Origin: Chitinispirillales bacterium
Lineage (GTDB): Bacteria > Fibrobacterota > Chitinivibrionia > Chitinivibrionales > Chitinispirillaceae
Reading direction: 5' to 3'
NCBI GenBank assembly: GCA_031254105.1
Contig: JAIRVB010000016.1
Coordinates: 1-64,000 of the forward strand
DNA length: 64,000 nucleotides
The first letter of the stretch is position 1. Each line of letters opens with the position of its first letter. A model generated the notes under the pieces. It made no database searches. It saw nothing but the letters and a program-made list of their open reading frames with translations, and was not told the DNA's origin. Shown here one piece after another: positions 26,449-35,328 of this stretch. Position numbers and translations under genes: made by a program.

Positions 26449-26466
26449 AAAAGCGGAGACAGCGCG

Positions 26467-26982
26467 ATGTTTATTAAGCATTTTAAAAGTTCTTTTCGCG
26501 GCAGAAAAGGCGTTACATTAGTAGAGCTTCTTGTTGCGGGAGTTATAATAATTGTTGCTGTGTTTGCCGTGATAGCTGTGGTACGCAAAAGCACAGATAT
26601 GCAGGTGAATGATTATCACAGACGGCAGGCGCGGGCAATAATTATGAATATGTTCGAGACTGTGTTTACCGAAGCCAGATATAACGCAAACCTCCCTTAC
26701 ATATTGGAAAACGATGAGGAGGATGAAAGTGATGATCTTATTTTCGTTTTAGACGAAACTGTTATTTTTAACAATATAGTTATTGACCAAAGAGTTGGGG
26801 GCAACAACCCGTTAACCGGTACTATGACCGTTTTAATTACGCCCGAAAATATTAATGTTAACAGTTTAGACATAACGACAAACATACCGACTCACTTTGT
26901 TTCGATAAGCCTGTGCTGGAATACCTCTGACGGAACGCAGGAAGAGTTGGTACTAACTAAACGTTTGGCGAAAACCCTATGA
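26467..26982 (+). CDS. Minor pilin-like protein (cassette 2, gene B)
   Basis: A 171-residue prepilin-like protein: leader ending GRKG before VTLVELLVAGVIIIVAVFAV (first mature residue Val instead of Phe, Glu+5 present). An acidic loop (ENDEEDESDDLIF) distinguishes it from its paralog at 23197-23694, with which it shares the VVRKSTDMQVNDYHRRQAR block and end. The stop overlaps the ATG of gene C (ATGA). Likely a minor pilin. Confidence 0.85.
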   Translation: MFIKHFKSSFRGRKGVTLVELLVAGVIIIVAVFAVIAVVRKSTDMQVNDYHRRQARAIIMNMFETVFTEARYNANLPYILENDEEDESDDLIFVLDETVIFNNIVIDQRVGGNNPLTGTMTVLITPENINVNSLDITTNIPTHFVSISLCWNTSDGTQEELVLTKRLAKTL

Positions 26983-27557
26983 ACAAGCTCAATAAAAAAG
27001 GATTTACTTTAGTTGAAGTTGTTATAACAGCGGTGCTGCTCTCTGTGCTTGTTTTGGGCGGATACGCCCTTTTCATGATGTACCTGAGAAGCCAGGCGGA
27101 AACTGTTGCGCACCTGAAAATGCAAAGACAGTGTGAAGCGCTTATGGATGAAATATCACGCAGCGCGCGCGGTTCAAACCTTATTTTAAATGGCAACAGC
27201 GCTATTGTTTTTACTCTTGGAACAAATCCCAACATCTTTACCGATACCGAACACAGAAATACCAATTCGATTCTCATGTACGATGTCGAAAACGCAAATG
27301 TAACAGGTTTCAGATTCAACAATGGTATTGTGGAAACAACTGACGACGGCGCTATTTGGACTCCTTTTACAATAGTTGGTGATACTTTGTTTTTAAACGA
27401 AGAGCAGCCGAGCGGTTTTCTCCTTAATAGAAGTGTTGCAAGTATTGTAGTAACAGTCTCTTTAATGACAGTGTCAGGCGGAAATACTTACACTCTAACT
27501 GTCGAGAGAGGGGCTTTCAGATGCAAACTTCCTTACTTTGAAATGAACTTTGAATGA
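26979..27557 (+). CDS. Minor pilin-like protein (cassette 2, gene C)
   Basis: A 192-residue protein with a short leader MNKLNKKG and FTLVEVVITAVLLSVLVLGG, Glu+5 present. The globular domain matches the 23691-24296 product in length and wording (DDGAIWTPFTIVGDTLFL against DNGIDWRPFIIANDTVKI). Overlaps gene B at the start. Probably a PilV/PilW-type minor pilin. Confidence 0.85.
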   Translation: MNKLNKKGFTLVEVVITAVLLSVLVLGGYALFMMYLRSQAETVAHLKMQRQCEALMDEISRSARGSNLILNGNSAIVFTLGTNPNIFTDTEHRNTNSILMYDVENANVTGFRFNNGIVETTDDGAIWTPFTIVGDTLFLNEEQPSGFLLNRSVASIVVTVSLMTVSGGNTYTLTVERGAFRCKLPYFEMNFE

Positions 27558-27613
27558 GAATACCAGGCGAAAAGTACTTATTTTCTCCGTTAAGGAGAGA
27601 GAGGAGTTTTTTA

Positions 27614-29242
27614 ATGAAAACTTTGAAGAATGCGTTTGGGTCTGAAAACGGCTCCGCTTTGGTAGGTGCAGTGGCACTGTGCGTTATAATGGGTATCGGA
27701 GTAGCCGGACTTATGGGAGTCTCCCGCAATACAGTAAGCCAGGAGGTTGAATCTCTTGATGATGTAAAAGCTTATTTAGCAGCTGAAGCTGGGTTGTTTA
27801 CGGGTACAAGCTGGTTTAAAAACAGAACAGGCGCCTCTTTGAATACATTCAACTTTACCCATACTCATGGGACGGATGTTATACCGGTTAATGTAGAAAT
27901 AATTCCAAATCCTGCCGGCAATGTACGTTTAGTGTCAACAGTCAATTGGAAAAGACTTTCATACATTAAGCAATTAGAATGGACTATAAACGCACTGCCG
28001 CCGCTTGGAAGTTCAGCTTACCAGAATTTTACGGATCAAACTGACCCTGATGACAGTGAAATTGTTATGGGAACAAGGCAGAAAAATTATGACGGTCTTG
28101 TATCAAATTCAAGAATTGACGGCCCGGTGCATTTTAATTCACCTTTACGAATAACCAATACTGCCAACAAGCCTTTATTTAGAAGTAAAGTTACTATATT
28201 CAATCCACCCGAGGGCGGTATCTATAATAATTATGGCAGCGGCAAGTGGGATTATAATTCGTATTATGACTCTGAAACCGGCATCTGGAGAGGAGGCGGT
28301 TTGGCCATAGGCGTTGAAAACCATGAAAGTAGAGATCAGGCGTACCTTTTGGACAATGTATTTCAGAGCGAACTTAAAATTGTTAGCGAAAGAGCATGTG
28401 TGGAATGCGACCCCAGTGCCAATGGAATTACACTTTATGATCTCGACTTCAGTGCAGGTGAAAGCTCACTGCGGTTTGGGGTTAACATGACCGGAGACGC
28501 ATGTATTACTGGTTGCGTTACTATTTATAATAATTCAGGAACGGCAATACGTACCATTGTATACGGTAATGCTCCAACTGTTATCAGAGCAGATTTTCCA
28601 CTGACGGTGAGAGGCGGTGCTATGGACGGTGCTGTTACGGTTCTTACAACTCCGGGCAACGATATAATTGTCGATTTGGGATCTACTACCAGTAGTACGG
28701 CAAACTCTCAATTTAACCTGACTTATAGAAACGTAAACCCGCAGGATGCTGTAAATAATTGGGCCCAAAACGCAAACCCCAAAATGCCTTGGAGTAAAGA
28801 TGTAAGTGATAAAAATTTTGGTATAGCTGCAAATCGGAACGATGTTCTTGCGCTGTATTCAGGAAGACATATCCGTATAGGCCCCGATGATGATGCTACC
28901 GGTTCAAGTGCAAAAATGGGGATCATAACCGCGCATCTTTTTGCTCCGAATGGTCAGGTGGCGGTAGCGGTGCCTCTTATCAGTAATTCCTATGGCAAGA
29001 TTCATAGCGCCTCCGCTTATAGAGCCATAGGCGTTATGACTTCAAAATATTGGTGGAATTACTACAATAGTTCCGACATTGATAATGTGTTTCAGGTATT
29101 TTACGACCAAAGAGATGTTAATGCCCCGTGCATAGCGTATTCTGGCACCGGCAGTCAGACTCCGGAGCTTAACAATAACCAATTGATAAAAACCAGATAC
29201 CGTGAAACCAATACTTCAAGGGAGACAATGGGAACGATTTAA
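27614..29242 (+). CDS. Large PilX-like pilus-associated protein (cassette 2, gene D)
   Basis: ATG at 27614 follows gaggag by 8 bases; an in-frame start at 27554 is possible but lacks such a site. The N-terminus ENGSALVGAVALCVIMGIGV, then YLAAEAGL, repeats the PilX-like layout of its paralog at 24284, again without the Glu+5 residue. The 540-residue beta-rich body has DGPVHFNSPLRI, VIRADFPLTVRGGAM and KYWWNYYNSSDIDN, each matching the paralog. It contains a pair of cysteines in ERACVECDPS and another pair in GDACITGCVT not found in the first copy. Likely a pilus-tip or shaft-associated surface protein. Confidence 0.75.
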   Translation: MKTLKNAFGSENGSALVGAVALCVIMGIGVAGLMGVSRNTVSQEVESLDDVKAYLAAEAGLFTGTSWFKNRTGASLNTFNFTHTHGTDVIPVNVEIIPNPAGNVRLVSTVNWKRLSYIKQLEWTINALPPLGSSAYQNFTDQTDPDDSEIVMGTRQKNYDGLVSNSRIDGPVHFNSPLRITNTANKPLFRSKVTIFNPPEGGIYNNYGSGKWDYNSYYDSETGIWRGGGLAIGVENHESRDQAYLLDNVFQSELKIVSERACVECDPSANGITLYDLDFSAGESSLRFGVNMTGDACITGCVTIYNNSGTAIRTIVYGNAPTVIRADFPLTVRGGAMDGAVTVLTTPGNDIIVDLGSTTSSTANSQFNLTYRNVNPQDAVNNWAQNANPKMPWSKDVSDKNFGIAANRNDVLALYSGRHIRIGPDDDATGSSAKMGIITAHLFAPNGQVAVAVPLISNSYGKIHSASAYRAIGVMTSKYWWNYYNSSDIDNVFQVFYDQRDVNAPCIAYSGTGSQTPELNNNQLIKTRYRETNTSRETMGTI

Positions 29243-29352
29243 CAACAGATAAAAAACAGGTTTAATATGTACAATATGATACGGACAATACATAATTTTT
29301 ATAAAAACCGCAGACTTTGGTCTGCGGCGCATTGAAGGGACAGGAACAGCAG

Positions 29353-30306
29353 ATGGCAAAAAAAGAAACTTATGTAGGCATAGACCAGGACAACGGTTAT
29401 ATCCGCGCTGCTCGTCTCGGTTTGGAGCACCACAAATCCAGGAGCGCGAAGGCTGAGGAGTTCAGGCTTCTTGAGACATATGAGGTAGAGGGCGATTTTT
29501 CTCAGGATAAAGCGCTTTTTGACGCGCTAAGGCAGTTTAGGGAAAAAATGTCTTTGTCATCATCTGAGTTGATTGTAACCTGTTTATCCGGCAAGCAGAC
29601 TTTTGCGGCTGAGATGAACGTAAAAAAGCTTCCAGACGAAGAGATGAAGTCGATGTTAAAGCTTGAACTTCGCAAAACCATGCCATTTGAGCCAAGCGCG
29701 GCAATATTTGATTTTGCCTGGCTTCCTGTAGCGCCCGATACGCCACAAGAAAAGGGTGTGCCGATAATTGTAACCGCCTCTACAAACGCGGCTTTAACCA
29801 AGCACCTGAATGTTTACGAAAGAGCGGGTATAAAGCCTCAAATTGTCGATATTCTGCCTGTAGCGGTATCAAACGCGTTTTGGGCCATACACAGGGAAAA
29901 TATGGAGAGCAATCAGACGTATGTGATTATGCATGTTGGCAGCGAGACCTGTACGCTTGTTATTGACGGAGACAGGAGTCCGTTTTTCAACCGTTCGTTC
30001 TCTTTTGACATTAACGGCATAGCAAACCTGCCAACCGGTTCTCCGGAAGCCGCGCTTCAGATGAACATTTTGTCAGATGAATTAAACAAGTCACTCACTT
30101 ATTACCGTAACACCTTTAAGAATGATAATATTTCGACTATAACGCTTATGGGCAGCCACGCGAGCCATCCCTCTTTTGAGACTCTGGGTCGCAAAACAGG
30201 CCTTTCTGTAGAACCATCTCAAACCGCGCAGGTAGTAGGCAGGGCAAAACCACCGGCAGCGGGTAAATTTGACCTGGCGGTAGCATTAGCGATGCAGGCG
30301 GCATAG
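29353..30306 (+). CDS. pilM: Type IV pilus assembly protein PilM
   Basis: ATG 29353 (MAKKETYVGIDQDNGYIRAARLG) follows aggaacag. The actin-like fold of PilM is visible: VGIDQDNGYIRAA (phosphate 1-like loop), QTYVIMHVGSETCTLVI (second phosphate loop), LSDELNKSLTYYRN and TITLMGSHASHPSFETLGRKTG at the C-terminus. PilM binds the cytoplasmic tail of PilN (motif NLV in the next gene: KLNLVKSV) and joins the alignment complex. At about 317 residues it is a bit short of the usual 350. It starts the pilMNOPQ-like run. Confidence 0.85.
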   Translation: MAKKETYVGIDQDNGYIRAARLGLEHHKSRSAKAEEFRLLETYEVEGDFSQDKALFDALRQFREKMSLSSSELIVTCLSGKQTFAAEMNVKKLPDEEMKSMLKLELRKTMPFEPSAAIFDFAWLPVAPDTPQEKGVPIIVTASTNAALTKHLNVYERAGIKPQIVDILPVAVSNAFWAIHRENMESNQTYVIMHVGSETCTLVIDGDRSPFFNRSFSFDINGIANLPTGSPEAALQMNILSDELNKSLTYYRNTFKNDNISTITLMGSHASHPSFETLGRKTGLSVEPSQTAQVVGRAKPPAAGKFDLAVALAMQAA

Positions 30307-30308
30307 GA

Positions 30309-30432
30309 AATTTTGAATTATGAATTTTGGATTTTGAATGTAAAGCAGGAGATTCATAAATCAGGCAGTCAGAAAATTAAAGAGGTATTTTAGATTTTGA
30401 ATTCAAAATTCAAAATTTAGAATTTGAAATTT
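30309..30432. repeat. 'attttgaatt' inverted-repeat element between pilM and pilN-like genes
   Basis: Left side attttgaattatgaatttt (from 30309) and right side ending aattcaaaattcaaaattta near 30420 are inverted copies around ~60 bases of other sequence, the same design as at 19476-19600. Confidence 0.7.
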
Positions 30433-30455
30433 TTAAAAAAGGGGTTTTATACAAA

Positions 30456-31064
30456 ATGATCAAATACAAGTTAAATCTTGTAAAATCGGTGCGTGTCGCC
30501 GAGAAGCGCGCAAGAGGTGAACGCGCGCAGATGACGCTCATCGCTATTGTGTGTTTCAGTATCTTAGCGATTGCGGCCTTTTCCACATATCTCAAAATTA
30601 TGAGCATGGAGCAGACCATCGTAAATGAAAAAAACAAACTTGAGCTGATCAAGGCTGAATACCGTAATTATCAGGAAATGTATGTTTCTATAGACAAAGC
30701 CGATGTAGAGCTTTTAAACCAGCTTCAGATGAACAGGATTTACTGGACAAAGAAGCTTGAAGCTATCGCAAAACATCTTCCTGACCAGCAGCCGATCTCA
30801 TACTGGATAACTAAATTCGGTTACCGTTCAAGCAGCAGAATCTTTAACGTACAGGGATACGGCTACATCACCCAAAAACAGGAGCAGCTTCTGGCGCTTG
30901 ATAACTATCTTAATGATTTGCGGGCTGATGCCAGTTACTCAGATATTTTCAGCGCCACATATCTGAATTCGGCGATACGAAAGGATGAGGAGGAACGCGG
31001 ATTGAGCCGCGAAAGGGTAAGTTTTGAATATTCTTCTGTTAAAAAGGGAGCGCAGAGAAGATGA
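30456..31064 (+). CDS. pilN: PilN-like inner-membrane alignment protein
   Basis: A 202-residue bitopic protein: a short cytoplasmic start MIKYKLNLVKSVRVAEKRAR containing the (I/L)NLV-type PilM-binding motif, one membrane helix (about residues 27-46, LIAIVCFSILAIAAFSTYL), a coiled coil (50-75) and a periplasmic domain with QPISYWITKFGYRSSSRIFNVQGYG, the ferredoxin-like fold style of PilN. It is encoded between pilM and the PilO-like gene, whose start overlaps its stop by four bases. Confidence 0.8.
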   Translation: MIKYKLNLVKSVRVAEKRARGERAQMTLIAIVCFSILAIAAFSTYLKIMSMEQTIVNEKNKLELIKAEYRNYQEMYVSIDKADVELLNQLQMNRIYWTKKLEAIAKHLPDQQPISYWITKFGYRSSSRIFNVQGYGYITQKQEQLLALDNYLNDLRADASYSDIFSATYLNSAIRKDEEERGLSRERVSFEYSSVKKGAQRR

Positions 31065-31657
31065 ACGATAAAGGTTCTAAAAAAAATACGAACAGCAGCG
31101 TAAGCGGAGCCGCGCTTATTCTTATTTTTGTTATAATAGCGTTCGCGGGAGTTCTGGCGGCTAACCATTACTATATGCCGAAATTCAAGAAAGAATTCAG
31201 TAAAGTTGAGAAAGAGAGAGTTATTACGTCCAACAAGCTGACTACGGCGAAGATTGTTCAGGAAAATCTTAACCATGTACGCGAGCTTGTGTTTAACAAC
31301 ATGGATTTTGCGAATCAGCCCGACACGATTGACCATGAGACGCAATTTTACAACTTCGTTACTACATGTTTAAATGATCTCAAACTCAAGCTTGTATCGT
31401 TTAAACCGGTAAACCCAATTACCGCCAACCGTACAACAACTTATGGTTATGATGTGGAAATTGAGGGTGATTTCTTCAAATTTGGCGAATTGTGCGCAAA
31501 GTTTGAAAACAGCCGCCGAATCATGGCAATAGAGTCCTTTGACGTTGATCTGATTAATACAGATAACAGAAACCATGATCCTAAAACTCAAGCGCCCGAA
31601 GTCAAGGATATTAAAGTTAAAATGAGAGTTAATACATACAGGATAAGCAAAATCTGA
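31061..31657 (+). CDS. pilO: PilO-like inner-membrane alignment protein
   Basis: A 198-residue protein with one membrane helix (about residues 15-35, GAALILIFVIIAFAGVLAAN), a coiled-coil stretch (KFKKEFSKVEKERVITSNKL) and a periplasmic domain with YGYDVEIEGDFFKFGELCAKFENSRRIMAIESF, matching PilO ('...G.f..l..fl..l....Ri..i..f'). It should pair with the PilN-like protein to link PilM to the secretin complex. ATGA overlap with pilN. Confidence 0.85.
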   Translation: MNDKGSKKNTNSSVSGAALILIFVIIAFAGVLAANHYYMPKFKKEFSKVEKERVITSNKLTTAKIVQENLNHVRELVFNNMDFANQPDTIDHETQFYNFVTTCLNDLKLKLVSFKPVNPITANRTTTYGYDVEIEGDFFKFGELCAKFENSRRIMAIESFDVDLINTDNRNHDPKTQAPEVKDIKVKMRVNTYRISKI

Positions 31658-31722
31658 CAACAACTAACAATTATTAATTAATGATTATTAATTAATAATT
31701 ACTGGAGGGATATAACATTACT

Positions 31723-32304
31723 ATGGTAGAGAAAGATTCTTTTGCGAAAAAATACTCAGTCATGATTTTTGCCTGTGTCCTTGCGCTTGCTCTGGCCGGG
31801 TTCATGGCTTATAATGTTGACAACCAGAAAAAGTCATTCGACAAAGTCGTAAGCGACGCGCTTAAGACCTCGGAAGGGTATGACCAGGCGTTTATCGACA
31901 TGGTTAACAGGCTTGAGGATGAACTCGCCGAACGCGCAAGCTTCGGATACGCCGGACGCAAAGATCCGATGACGGGAACGGTACGCCAGGTAGCCGCCGC
32001 TCCCGTAAGGAGAACTCCGCCTAACAGAATCCGCTCCGCAAAGGACGAGCCGGGCGCTGCCAAAGAGGTAAAACAAGCCGCGGTGATTGATCCTGTACGT
32101 CTGACCGCTATAATTTTTGACAACACCAGAAACACATTCACCGCCGTTGTAATGGATGGGGAACGTTCTTATTCTGTTGATGTGGGCGACAGAGTGGCCG
32201 GACGCCGTATCACGAGAATAGCCGCGCAGGAGATTACGATGGAATCTGATACTGAACGTTTTACATATCATATCCTGGGCAACAACACAAGAGTTCATAA
32301 GTAA
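31723..32304 (+). CDS. PilP/GspC-like periplasmic linker protein
   Basis: A 193-residue bitopic protein with an N-terminal membrane helix (about residues 12-29, SVMIFACVLALALAGFMAY), a disordered Pro/Arg-rich linker, and a C-terminal beta domain of about 70 residues (LTAIIFDNTRNTFTAVVMDGERSYSVDVGD, then ITMESDTERFTYHI) of the HR type in PilP and GspC. PilP normally is a lipoprotein; this one is membrane-anchored like GspC. It stands where pilP is expected, between pilO and the secretin. An AT-rich palindrome (attattaattaat...) sits upstream at 31668-31702. Confidence 0.75.
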   Translation: MVEKDSFAKKYSVMIFACVLALALAGFMAYNVDNQKKSFDKVVSDALKTSEGYDQAFIDMVNRLEDELAERASFGYAGRKDPMTGTVRQVAAAPVRRTPPNRIRSAKDEPGAAKEVKQAAVIDPVRLTAIIFDNTRNTFTAVVMDGERSYSVDVGDRVAGRRITRIAAQEITMESDTERFTYHILGNNTRVHK

Positions 32305-32343
32305 ACTAATTATTTCATATCATATACCTTGAGGAGGTTTTTC

Positions 32344-33765
32344 TTGAAAAAGGCAACAGTTCTGATAGCAAGCGCCCTGTGCGCGCTGGTTATGGCGCAG
32401 CCGGCGCTCAGCGCCAAAGCTAAAAATGGGGAGAGTTCCCCTATTGTTTCGGCCAACACCAATCCGGCGTTAAAAGCGCCTATCACTCTGAACGCGCGTG
32501 AAGCGAGCCTCTCGGAGGTGCTCAGAGTTTTGGCCGACCGTTCCGGTATGAACTTCGTTGTAGCAGAAGGCGTACACCGGGAAAAGATCAGCATCATCCT
32601 GAACAATACCCCTCTTGATGAGGCAATCAACCTTTTAGTAAGAGCTTCCGGGCTCTCTTATGAGATCATCGGCAACTCAATTCTCATCGCCGAAGCTGGA
32701 AAGCTTAAGGATGAGGTCGGGCTCTCATCTTATGTCGTAGAACTGAAATACGCCAAGGCTGATGAAGTGGCCGCAAGCCTGGCAGACCTTACAAAAAGCA
32801 TAAAGGTAGACAAAGGCGGCAACCGTCTTATCTGCTTTACAAGCCCCCGGATGATACTTGAAATTGAGCGCATTGTGAAAGCTCTGGACCAGCCTCATAC
32901 TTTGGTTTTGCTTGAAACAAGGCTTATAGAGGTCGAAATGACCAAATTAGGCAAATACGGGGTCAACTGGGAGATGCTCGCGGGGGGTGAAGCAGGTCTT
33001 ACAACCGCGTTAACCGTCCCCGGACAGCCTGTATCAAAAGGGTTTAATTTCGGCGGCGGAGAACGCACCGCTTTCCAGATTGACGCGGCTGTTAATCTTA
33101 TGCTGCGCAACAACGACGCGCGCATCCTTATGGACTCCAAGCTCACTACAACCAACAACCGTGAAGCTTCTCTTCACATCGGCAAGGTGATCCCTTATGT
33201 GATTCAATCCTATAATCTTTCCGGATCAGGCGGCGCTAACCAGCAGATTGAGAAAGAAAACGTAGGCACCATGGTCACAATGACCCCTCATATCAACGAC
33301 AAGAACCAGATCACCCTCAGCCTCAAGCCGGAAGTGTCAACAATCGCCGAATGGAGAGGCCCGAATCTGGATATTCCTGTTGTTTCAACCCGTAAAACCA
33401 GCACAACCGTCCGTGTTGAAAACGGACAGAAAGTGATACTGGCCGGCTTGTTGAATGAGGAGATCATAGAGAGCGTAAACAAGCTTCCGATCCTTGGCGA
33501 TATTCCGATTATCGGCGCTCTGTTCCGTAACAAGCGGAGCGATGTTCTGAAAAAGAATCTGATTATTGAAGTTGTTCCCAGAATCATTAACAACCCCGCG
33601 GAAATAGCTCAGTTCATGCGTACCCAGTACCCAACCGAAAGCGGTACGGAGCATGCCGGTGAATCCGCCCCGGCAGCCGCGGCCGCGCCTGTCCAGGCAG
33701 TTGCGATTCCCGCGGTTGTTGAGCCTGAATCTCAGACGGATACCAAGGCCGCGCCCGCGGAATAA
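32344..33765 (+). CDS. pilQ: Type IV pilus secretin (PilQ/GspD family, short)
   Basis: The TTG at 32344 is chosen because gaggagg ends 6 bases before it; an earlier TTG (32329) overlaps that site. Signal peptide MKKATVLIASALCALVMAQP...A. Then an STN/N0 domain (about residues 40-110, LNAREASLSEVLRVLADRSG), one NolW/N1 domain (SSYVVELKYAKADEVAASLADL) and the secretin barrel (LLETRLIEVEMTKLGKYGVNW to NLIIEVVPRII). VENGQKVILAGLLNEE and LPILGDIPIIGALFRNK are secretin signatures. It has 473 residues and lacks AMIN domains of classic PilQ. The C-terminus ends in an Ala/Pro-rich tail. It forms the outer-membrane gate of the pilus. A terminator follows. Confidence 0.92.
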   Translation: MKKATVLIASALCALVMAQPALSAKAKNGESSPIVSANTNPALKAPITLNAREASLSEVLRVLADRSGMNFVVAEGVHREKISIILNNTPLDEAINLLVRASGLSYEIIGNSILIAEAGKLKDEVGLSSYVVELKYAKADEVAASLADLTKSIKVDKGGNRLICFTSPRMILEIERIVKALDQPHTLVLLETRLIEVEMTKLGKYGVNWEMLAGGEAGLTTALTVPGQPVSKGFNFGGGERTAFQIDAAVNLMLRNNDARILMDSKLTTTNNREASLHIGKVIPYVIQSYNLSGSGGANQQIEKENVGTMVTMTPHINDKNQITLSLKPEVSTIAEWRGPNLDIPVVSTRKTSTTVRVENGQKVILAGLLNEEIIESVNKLPILGDIPIIGALFRNKRSDVLKKNLIIEVVPRIINNPAEIAQFMRTQYPTESGTEHAGESAPAAAAAPVQAVAIPAVVEPESQTDTKAAPAE

Positions 33766-33821
33766 AATCATCATAGGAGCGCGCCTTTGGAACGTCCGGC
33801 TTTTTGACAAAAGATACATCT

Positions 33822-33846
33822 AACCCCGCCCCGGCGGGGTTTTTTA
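33822..33846 (+). terminator. Intrinsic terminator after the pilus secretin gene
   Basis: AACCCCGCC (33822-33830) pairs with GGCGGGGTT (33833-33841), followed by a T-run to 33846. It closes the pilM to secretin transcription unit. Confidence 0.9.
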
Positions 33847-34209
33847 CTTATGGGGCGGGCGGCACTGAAGCCCGCGCCTTTTACCGAAGAAAGTTTCCTT
33901 TCAGGCAGATGTATATTGTATATTTATATATATTAGCAAACGATATGAATTACGTTCACGCTCCAGGGTGACAAAAGAATATATGACTGATCAACTTGAA
34001 AGACATCTGCTGGCTATGTCCTCCCGCGCAGACGGGATCGTATTTATTAAACCGTAAGGCGTCTAATATTCCGTTCTTTTCTTAGATAAAACACCAGATA
34101 AGAATAATGGATCCCCGCTTTCGCGGGCGGACAAGCCGGACTCTTTTGAAGTAAATTGAATATACCTTTCGAAAACAGTTGCACTTTAAAAAATGGACAG
34201 TAAACAGAT
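33847..34209. other. Intergenic region upstream of pilT
   Basis: About 360 bases without a recognisable gene. A palindrome 'gggcggcactgaagcccgc' lies near 33855-33875, and a partial 'cccgctttcgcggg' repeat near 34113-34128. A 25-codon open frame at 33983 has no support. The promoter for pilT must lie here or in the preceding unit. Confidence 0.5.
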
Positions 34210-35322
34210 ATGCAACAAGCTTTAAACCAACCGCTGCCACAAATCCCTCAGCTGCCCCAACAGATAACACATATTAAAGAACTACTTATGGCGGCGGCTC
34301 AGAGCGGAGCGACAGATCTGCTGCTGTGCGTAGGCCAGCCTCCTAAAATACGCATCAACGGCTATCTGATGCCGCTTGAGTGCGAATCATTGACTCCCGA
34401 TAAATCGCTTGAGCTGTGCTACCAGGTGATGACCGAATCGCAGCAGAAAATGCTTGAAGACAACTGGGAGGTTGACTTTTCATTCGGCATGCGGGAGATC
34501 TCCCGTTTCAGGGCGAATGTGTTTATGCAAAGAGGCACTGTATCGGGAGCGTTCCGCAGAATTCCGGTTAACGTAAAATCATTTGAGGAATTAAATCTTC
34601 CATCCGTAGTTGAAGTTATGTGCGAAAAACCAAACGGTTTAATTTTGGTAACAGGACCGACAGGAAGCGGTAAATCAACAACACTCGCCGCAATGATTGA
34701 CAAAATAAACGACACGCGCTATCAGCATATTATTACTATCGAAGACCCCATAGAGTATCTTCACAAGCACAAGCGCTGCACGGTTGAGCAGCGGGAGATT
34801 AACTCTGATACCAAGTCATTTCACAGCGCTCTGCGGAGCGTGCTGCGCCAGGACCCCGATGTGGTTCTATTGGGTGAAATGCGCGACCCGGAATCTATCC
34901 AGGCAGCTCTTACAATCGCGGAAACAGGTCACCTCTGCCTTGCCACCCTGCACACCAACTCATGCTCGCAGACCCTGTCAAGAATTGTAGACGTATTCCC
35001 TTCCGAAAGGCAGCAGCAAATCCGTACCCAGCTGGCGATGAGCCTCAATTGCGTCTTTACGCAGGTACTGCTGCCGCGCATAGGCGGCGGTATCCAGCTT
35101 GCTATGGAGATTATGGTCGCAACCTCGGCAATAAGATCAATGATAAGAGAAAATAAAATCCATAACATCGACAACCATATTCAGCTCGGATCCAAATACG
35201 GTATGCAGACTTTGAACCAGTCTTTAGCCAGCGCGGTAAAGATGCGCCGCGTTACCGAGGAAGACGCGTTAACCGCAAGCACGGATCATGATGATTTTAG
35301 GAAATGTATGTCGTACGCTTAA
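34210..35322 (+). CDS. pilT: Pilus retraction ATPase PilT (first copy)
   Basis: A 370-residue PilT-family hexameric ATPase. After a Gln/Pro-rich start, the PAS-like N-domain (TDLLLCVGQPPKIRINGYLMPL) and the RecA-like domain with Walker A GPTGSGKST (149-157), Asp box IITIEDPIEYLH, Walker B region VVLLGEMRDPESIQAALTIAETGH and His box TLHTNSC are seen. The usual PilT C-terminal motif AIRNLIRE appears as AIRSMIREN. It disassembles pili for twitching or surface retraction. Starts at ATG 34210 with only a weak purine stretch upstream. A second, diverged PilT is at 38208. Confidence 0.93.
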   Translation: MQQALNQPLPQIPQLPQQITHIKELLMAAAQSGATDLLLCVGQPPKIRINGYLMPLECESLTPDKSLELCYQVMTESQQKMLEDNWEVDFSFGMREISRFRANVFMQRGTVSGAFRRIPVNVKSFEELNLPSVVEVMCEKPNGLILVTGPTGSGKSTTLAAMIDKINDTRYQHIITIEDPIEYLHKHKRCTVEQREINSDTKSFHSALRSVLRQDPDVVLLGEMRDPESIQAALTIAETGHLCLATLHTNSCSQTLSRIVDVFPSERQQQIRTQLAMSLNCVFTQVLLPRIGGGIQLAMEIMVATSAIRSMIRENKIHNIDNHIQLGSKYGMQTLNQSLASAVKMRRVTEEDALTASTDHDDFRKCMSYA

Positions 35323-35328
35323 AAAATC

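Noticed and set aside
33983-34057. 25-codon frame MTDQLERHLLAMSSRADG...
   Set aside because: Too short, no ribosome site and no known family.
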